Source of the DNA: an uncultured Bacilli bacterium | GTDB taxonomy: Bacteria > Bacillota_I > Bacilli_A > RF39 > UBA660 | Direction: 5' to 3' | Assembly (NCBI GenBank): GCA_934089255.1 | Contig: CAKOJI010000022.1 | Coordinates: 1-17,568 of the forward strand | Length of the DNA stretch: 17,568 bases | Part shown: positions 14,171 through 17,568 of the stretch, in pieces | Layout: every line of letters starts with the position of its first letter | Numbering within the stretch: the first letter of the stretch is position 1 | Notes under the pieces: generated by a model | The model's database searches: none | What the model was told of the DNA's origin: nothing | What the model saw: the letters and a program-made list of their open reading frames with translations, nothing else | Made by a program: the position numbers and the translations under genes

Positions 14171-15457
14171 ATGATAGATATTAAATTAATAAGAGAAAAT
14201 AAAGACTTAGTTAAAGATAATATTAAGAAGAAGTTTCAAGATGAAAAGTTAGGACTTGTAGATGAAATATATGAGTTAGATAAAGAATATAGAAATGTTA
14301 AACTTAATATGGATGAAAAAAGAGCTTATAAGAATAAATTAAGTGGAGAAATAGGTTCTTTAATGCGTGATAAAAAAGTTGATGAAGCTAATAAGATTAA
14401 AAGTGAAGTATCAAGTATGAATGATGAAATAGAAAATCTTACTAAAAGGGAAGAAGAATTATCTAAAATAATAAAAGAAAAGATGATGGTTATTCCTAAT
14501 ATAATTTCTGATACTGTTCCTATTGGAAAAGATGATTCAGAAAATGTAGAATTAAAAAAATTTGGTGAACCAGTTGTACCAAGTTATGAAATTCCATATC
14601 ATGCTGATATATTAGAAAAATTTAATGGATTAGATAAAGATGCTAGTGGTAGAACTAGTGGTAATGGTTTTTATTATTTAATGGGAGATGCTGCAAGACT
14701 AAGTAGTGCTATGTTAAGTTATGCTAGAGATTTTATGATTGCTAAAGGTTTCACATACTGTATACCACCATTTATGATAAGAAGTGATGTAGTAACTGGT
14801 GTAATGTCTTTCTCTGAAATGGACGCTATGATGTATAAGATAGAAGGAGAAGATTTGTATTTAATAGGAACTAGTGAACATTCTATGATTGGTAAATTTA
14901 AAGATCAAATTATAAAACCTGAAAGTTTACCAATTACTATGACATCATATAGTCCTTGTTTTAGAAAAGAAGTTGGTGCACATGGTATAGAAGAAAGAGG
15001 TATATATAGAGTTCATCAATTTGAAAAACAAGAAATGATAGTTTTATGTGAACCTGAAGATAGTGAGTCTTGGTATGAAAAGATGTGGCAATATACTGTC
15101 AAATTATTTAGAAATTTAGATATCCCAGTTAGACAACTTGAATGTTGTAGTGGGGACTTAGCTGATTTAAAATATAAGTCATGTGATATTGAAGCATGGA
15201 GTCCTAGACAACAAAAATATTTTGAAGTAGGTTCTTGTTCTAATTTAACTGATGCTCAAGCTAGAAGATTGGGTATACGTGTTAAAAGTGATAAGGGTAA
15301 CTATTATTTACATACTTTAAATAATACAGTGTTAGCTAGTACTAGAGCATTAATTGCCCTTTTAGAAAATAATTATAATGAAGATGGAAGTGTAAATATT
15401 CCAGTAGCTTTACGACCTTATATGGGTGGAAAGGAAAAAATTATTCCAATTAAGTAG
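14171..15457 (+). CDS. serS: Seryl-tRNA synthetase, divergent bacterial form
   Basis: A 428-residue class IIa synthetase. An N-terminal long coiled-coil arm (about residues 30-105) binds tRNA-Ser's long variable arm; the catalytic domain follows. Motif 2 is FRKEVGAHG (264-272) with GIYRVHQFEK (277-286). The loop normally TAEVPLT in bacteria reads GTSEHSM (233-239), and motif 3 reads LNNTVLASTR (383-392) instead of the common bacterial LNGSGLAxGR; both resemble the TSE and LNAT forms I know from eukaryotic-type SerRS. The catalytic Arg (392) and Glu sites remain. Ribosome site GAGGGA lies 6 bases before ATG. Regulated by the serine T-box. The subtype is inferred; only the main identity is firm. 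Confidence 0.96.
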   Translation: MIDIKLIRENKDLVKDNIKKKFQDEKLGLVDEIYELDKEYRNVKLNMDEKRAYKNKLSGEIGSLMRDKKVDEANKIKSEVSSMNDEIENLTKREEELSKIIKEKMMVIPNIISDTVPIGKDDSENVELKKFGEPVVPSYEIPYHADILEKFNGLDKDASGRTSGNGFYYLMGDAARLSSAMLSYARDFMIAKGFTYCIPPFMIRSDVVTGVMSFSEMDAMMYKIEGEDLYLIGTSEHSMIGKFKDQIIKPESLPITMTSYSPCFRKEVGAHGIEERGIYRVHQFEKQEMIVLCEPEDSESWYEKMWQYTVKLFRNLDIPVRQLECCSGDLADLKYKSCDIEAWSPRQQKYFEVGSCSNLTDAQARRLGIRVKSDKGNYYLHTLNNTVLASTRALIALLENNYNEDGSVNIPVALRPYMGGKEKIIPIK

Positions 15458-15462
15458 GTAAT

Positions 15463-15888
15463 ATGGAAAATAAAGAAATTTTTGATGAACTTATAAATGA
15501 TAATAATTTAAGATATTTTTATCACGTTACAAATCAAGATTGTGATTCAATATTAGAAGAAGGTTTTTATATGATTGATAAAGAATTATATAAAACTATG
15601 ATAGAAGTACCTACTGAATTAAAAGATGATCCTCTTTTATACGTAGAAAAAGAAAAAGGTATGAAAAGTTCTTATAGAGAAAATGGAAATATTATTATTT
15701 TTGGTATAGATAAAGATGAGATAGATTATTTTGTTAGAGAGTGTGATTATATTCCTTTTAATTGGAATAATGATTTTCCTCCAAATTATTATATATCACC
15801 GGATTATATATTAGGTTATATATCTAATTTAGAGAAAAGTTTTATATTAAATGAAAGTTATAAGTATAATGATTCTTTATATTTATAA
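15463..15888 (+). CDS. Unknown 141-residue protein in the serS operon
   Basis: Starts 5 bases after serS ends, with a weak AGGT site, so it is probably translationally coupled and also under the serine T-box. No signal peptide or membrane segment. RYFYHVTNQDCDSILEEGFY (17-36) has an xxHxT...xxILxxGF pattern that recalls the opening of ADP-ribosyltransferase-like folds (including 2'-phosphotransferase and DarT relatives), but the other catalytic blocks are not identifiable. The middle is acidic; the C-terminus PNYYISPDYILGYIS looks like a strand-helix segment. I do not name a family, and an enzymatic role is not supported. Composition matches the chromosome. Confidence 0.6.
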   Translation: MENKEIFDELINDNNLRYFYHVTNQDCDSILEEGFYMIDKELYKTMIEVPTELKDDPLLYVEKEKGMKSSYRENGNIIIFGIDKDEIDYFVRECDYIPFNWNNDFPPNYYISPDYILGYISNLEKSFILNESYKYNDSLYL

Positions 15889-15936
15889 CTCTTTTTTTTT
15901 AATTAAAAATAATGTATAATTTATTTTGGTGATGTT

Positions 15937-16806
15937 ATGAAAACTATAGATTTTCAAGAATATAAAATACTAGATACTAGAAATGGTATGAAATTAGAAA
16001 ATTGGAATGGTGTTAAATTATTAAGACCAGATCCACAAATTATTTGGACTAAGGAGAAAAAAGATATATATAGTAATGTAGATGCAAAATATATTAGAAG
16101 TAATAAGGGCGGTGGAGAATGGCAAATTTTTAATAAAAATATGCCTTCTGTATTTCAAATTCATTATGATGATTTAACTTTTAATTTAAAACTTATGGGT
16201 TTTAAACATACTGGTATATTTCCTGAACAAGCGTATAATTGGACTATGCTTAGAAGTATAATTTCTAAAAGAAAAAATGTTAAGGTGTTAAATCTTTTTG
16301 CATATACAGGGGCTGCTAGTATTGCTTGTTTAAAAGAAGGAGCAAATGTTGTACATGTTGATTCATCTCGTGGTATGGTTGATTGGGCTAAAGAAAATGT
16401 AAAATCTTCTAATTTAGAAGATAAACCAATTAGATTTATTGTAGATGATGTAGTTAAATTTGTTGAAAGAGAAATTAGACGAGGGAATAAATATGATATT
16501 ATTTTAATGGATCCACCTTCTTTTGGAAGAGGTGCTAATAAAGAAATTTGGAATATAGAAAATGATTTATTTGATTTGGTAAAAAAATGTTGTGATTTAT
16601 TAAGTGATGATCCATTATTATTTTTAATTAATTCATATACTACTGGTTTGTCTATGACAGTTTTAGAAAATATATTAAAATTAACTGTAGGTAAAAAATA
16701 TGATGGACATATTACTAGTGATGAGTTAGGTATAAAAGAAAATGATAGTGATATTATTTTACCTTGTGGAATTTATGCTCGTTGGGAAAAAGAAAAATAT
16801 GATTAA
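15937..16806 (+). CDS. Class I SAM-dependent methyltransferase, RlmI/RlmK-like
   Basis: A 289-residue protein with a Rossmann methyltransferase domain. Motif I LNLFAYTGAASIACLKEGA (near 111-129) binds SAM; VVHVDSSRGMVDWAKEN is motif II-like; FIVDDVVKFV precedes DPPSFGRG (192-199), the acidic-aromatic motif IV of 23S rRNA m5C/m2G-type enzymes in the RlmI family. The N-terminal 90 residues (including a GGGEWQIF block) replace the PUA domain of classical RlmI, and they resemble the family of SAM methyltransferases found as standalone Firmicutes proteins. The target is probably rRNA, unproven. GGTG (15927-15930) precedes ATG 15937 and TATAAT (15915-15920) lies upstream, without a clear -35. An all-AT palindrome TTAAAAATATTTTTTAA follows the stop and could be a weak terminator. 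Confidence 0.85.
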   Translation: MKTIDFQEYKILDTRNGMKLENWNGVKLLRPDPQIIWTKEKKDIYSNVDAKYIRSNKGGGEWQIFNKNMPSVFQIHYDDLTFNLKLMGFKHTGIFPEQAYNWTMLRSIISKRKNVKVLNLFAYTGAASIACLKEGANVVHVDSSRGMVDWAKENVKSSNLEDKPIRFIVDDVVKFVEREIRRGNKYDIILMDPPSFGRGANKEIWNIENDLFDLVKKCCDLLSDDPLLFLINSYTTGLSMTVLENILKLTVGKKYDGHITSDELGIKENDSDIILPCGIYARWEKEKYD

Positions 16807-16830
16807 AAATATTTTTTAATATAACTTTAT

Positions 16831-16858
16831 TCGACAATTTGTGTAGAAAGCATATGTT
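16831..16858 (+). promoter_or_regulatory. Candidate promoter of the small hydrophobic toxin-like gene
   Basis: TCGACA (16831-16836; 5 of 6 to TTGACA), 16-base spacer, TATGTT (16853-16858; 4 of 6). The start would fall near 16865, at the GTTA-GCA-TAAC palindrome (16856-16866), which could be an operator. The transcript would then begin just before the 5' arm of the long-range stem. Confidence 0.5.
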
Positions 16859-16930
16859 AGCATAACGAACTTGAACATTTATTATTTATGTCTTGCCTTT
16901 TATATTTTTTAGTATGAGAGGTGGTAATTT

Positions 16931-17023
16931 ATGAAGCTTAAAACTTTTTTTATAAAGTTTTTAGATAGATTAATTATTATTTTATTAATCATTATTATTC
17001 TATTCTTCCTACAGAAAATATAG
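16931..17023 (+). CDS. Small hydrophobic peptide, candidate type I toxin (30 aa)
   Basis: A 30-codon ORF, too short for routine gene calling, starting at ATG 16931 behind a strong AGGTGG site (16919-16924, 6 bases) and ending at TAG 17021-17023. The peptide is MKLKTFFIKFLDRL followed by a run of Ile/Leu/Phe and a QKI end, i.e. a basic amphipathic start and one transmembrane helix. This matches the general shape of type I toxins (TisB, Fst, BsrG-like) but I see no clear sequence homology to those named. It sits between complementary UTR arms and over an antisense candidate, which raises the call above a random ORF. Function is inferred from architecture; a small structural membrane peptide or leader is the main alternative. 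Confidence 0.6.
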   Translation: MKLKTFFIKFLDRLIIILLIIIILFFLQKI

Positions 17024-17038
17024 GGCGTTTTGGTTAAT

Positions 17039-17074
17039 AAAAAAAGACATAGTACTTAAATAAGTACAAATGTC
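17039..17074 (-). terminator. Intrinsic terminator of the antisense RNA candidate
   Basis: Minus strand: GACAT and GTACTT pair with AAGTAC and ATGTC (11 base pairs, small bulges, ATTT loop), followed by TTTTTTT. On the plus strand the same hairpin is preceded by A7 and followed by AGAACC, so it can terminate only minus-strand transcription. Confidence 0.75.
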
Positions 17075-17111
17075 AGAACCAAAAAGGTAAGGCATTTAGT
17101 AATAAATGTTC
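17039..17111 (-). ncRNA. Candidate antisense RNA (type I antitoxin), about 73 nt
   Basis: On the minus strand, TATATT at 17122-17117 would set a start near 17111-17110; the RNA would read through the complement of the toxin 3' arm and terminate at the hairpin 17046-17074 with its T-run (17045-17039). Its first bases, GAACATTTATTA, repeat the start of the toxin 5' arm. The -35 is weak (TTTCAA, 17145-17140, 17-base spacer). The presence of a strand-specific intrinsic terminator inside a toxin 3' UTR is the best evidence; it is a sequence prediction. Confidence 0.5.
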
Positions 17112-17132
17112 TACCTAATATAAGTTTATCAT

Positions 17133-17160
17133 AAAGTACTTGAAAAGTGTACTTTTTTTT
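17133..17160 (+). terminator. Intrinsic terminator of the toxin mRNA
   Basis: AAAGTAC (17133-17139), a 9-base loop, GTACTTT (17149-17155), then a T-run to 17160. Confidence 0.75.
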
Positions 17161-17184
17161 GTTATATTTTTATTAGGGTAGTAA

Positions 17185-17202
17185 ACTACTCATACTACTC
17201 AT
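17185..17202 (+). repeat. Tandem 9-mer ACTACTCAT x2
   Basis: Two perfect adjacent copies; the first is also part of a GTAGTaaACTAC palindrome at 17180-17190. No known role; possibly a regulator site upstream of the exported protein gene. Confidence 0.5.
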
Positions 17203-17227
17203 AAAATAAAGAAATCTATTTATTACT

Positions 17228-17296
17228 AAAAGATTATATCTTTCTTCCAACTCCAATTATGTTGGGGGGGGGGTATAAAAAAAGATATAATCTTTT
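17228..17296 (+). repeat. 16-bp perfect inverted repeat with a G10 tract in the loop
   Basis: AAAAGATTATATCTTT (17228-17243) and AAAGATATAATCTTTT (17281-17296) are exact reverse complements. The loop contains a CCAAC/GTTGG inner stem and ten consecutive G (17264-17273), striking in sequence this AT-rich. No T-run follows, so it is not a standard terminator. TATAAT (17286-17291) falls in the right arm, with TTGGGG (17262-17267) 18 bases upstream, so the G tract could lie in the spacer of a promoter for the next gene. Alternatively the whole is a 5'-UTR hairpin or a slippage-prone switch. Confidence 0.7.
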
Positions 17297-17319
17297 CGTG
17301 TTTAGGAAGGTGAGATACA

Positions 17320-17568
17320 ATGAATAGAAAACAGAAAATAATAATAAGCGTAACAGGAATATTTATAGTATTATTAATACTTGTAGGTTTAACTTATGCA
17401 TACTTTTTAACTAGAATACAAGGAAATACTAATACTAAATCTATAAGTGTTACAACAGCAAATTTAATATTAGAATATGCAGACGTTAATGATGAATTAA
17501 TAACAGATAGTAAAGTAGTACCAGGTAAAAGTTGGACAAAAACATTTGTTGCAACTAATAAAGGTAAT
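17320..17568 (+). CDS. Exported surface protein, TasA/SipW-substrate-like, partial (C-terminus off the right edge)
   Basis: ATG 17320 behind AAGGTGA (17307-17313). 83 codons are visible. A basic start (MNRKQK) and hydrophobic segment (8-27) lead into LTYAYF (25-30), then TRIQGNTNTKSISVTTANL and LEYAD; this is the start pattern of SipW-dependent/TasA-camelysin-like exported proteins (GxTYAYF followed by a beta domain). Probably a secreted or surface protein; the rest is unseen. The upstream G-tract hairpin suggests variable expression. Confidence 0.65.
   Translation, partial: MNRKQKIIISVTGIFIVLLILVGLTYAYFLTRIQGNTNTKSISVTTANLILEYADVNDELITDSKVVPGKSWTKTFVATNKGN

Larger units (their letters stand above)
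16865..17160 (+). ncRNA. Toxin-like mRNA with long-range complementary UTR arms (inferred extent)
   Basis: Inferred from promoter to terminator. GAACATTTATTA (16873-16884) is complementary to TAATAAATGTTC (17100-17111), and TGTCTTGCCTTTT (16889-16901) to AAAAGGTAAGGCA (17082-17094) allowing two G-U pairs; the two blocks are separated by short unpaired bases. TTTTGGTT (17028-17035) also pairs with AACCAAAA (17077-17084). Such 5'-3' end pairing is typical of type I toxin mRNAs, where the ends control translation. The extent of the RNA is not measured. Confidence 0.55.

Noticed and set aside
16866..16879. Possible LexA-type box CGAAC-N4-(G)TTC in the toxin leader
   Set aside because: The second half does not match (ACATT instead of GTTCG); SOS control is not supported by the sequence.
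17213..17231. Third partial copy of the toxin arm (ATTTATTACTAAA)
   Set aside because: A 13-base AT-rich match that could be chance; too weak to count as a repeat.
1..17568. CRISPR array or tRNA/rRNA genes
   Set aside because: No regularly spaced repeats and no cloverleaf or conserved rRNA segments noticed on either strand.

Overview
The window is very AT-rich chromosomal DNA from a spore-forming, low-GC Gram-positive bacterium. Evidence: stage IV sporulation protein A, a SpoVIF-like protein, two T-box leaders (leuS, serS), RecU, and AGGAGG-type ribosome binding sites. TGA is an ordinary stop (it ends mreC, mreD and spoVIF), so this is not a code-reassigned mollicute. A gut lineage of Bacilli/Clostridia with a small AT-rich genome (for example RF39-like) fits, but I cannot assign taxonomy from this sequence alone.

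Layout. 1-1113: partial recU (minus) divergent from the GTPase gene engB. 1114-1452: a gap holding a decayed minus-strand fragment resembling the C-terminus of Rpn/PD-(D/E)XK transposase-like proteins, with its terminator. 1453-3809: two tandem type IV pilin-like genes, the second unusually large with Ig-like repeats. 3874-7753: a leucine T-box, a small membrane protein, leuS and an E2-acyltransferase-like gene, closed by a bidirectional terminator. 7752-9836 (minus): a PemK/MazF-like gene, then spoIVA with a candidate sigma-E promoter. 9868-12048: SPOR protein, radC, mreC, mreD in an overlapping operon. 12068-13579: a compositionally distinct two-gene cassette encoding a WXG-like protein with a C39-like peptidase domain and an unknown partner. 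13620-13881: spoVIF and its terminator. 13929-15888: serine T-box, serS, and a small unknown gene. 15937-16806: an RlmI-like methyltransferase. 16831-17160: a candidate type I toxin-antitoxin locus. 17161-17568: a 16-bp perfect inverted repeat whose loop contains G10, upstream of a partial TasA/SipW-substrate-like exported protein.

Most genes are housekeeping (translation, cell shape, DNA repair, sporulation). The most notable element is the untracked 30-residue hydrophobic ORF at 16931-17023. It has long-range complementary 5' and 3' UTR arms, and on the opposite strand a compact candidate antisense RNA with its own -10 element and a perfect intrinsic terminator. The WXG-C39 cassette and the G-tract hairpin are the next most interesting; both suggest accessory, possibly surface-interaction functions inserted among core genes.
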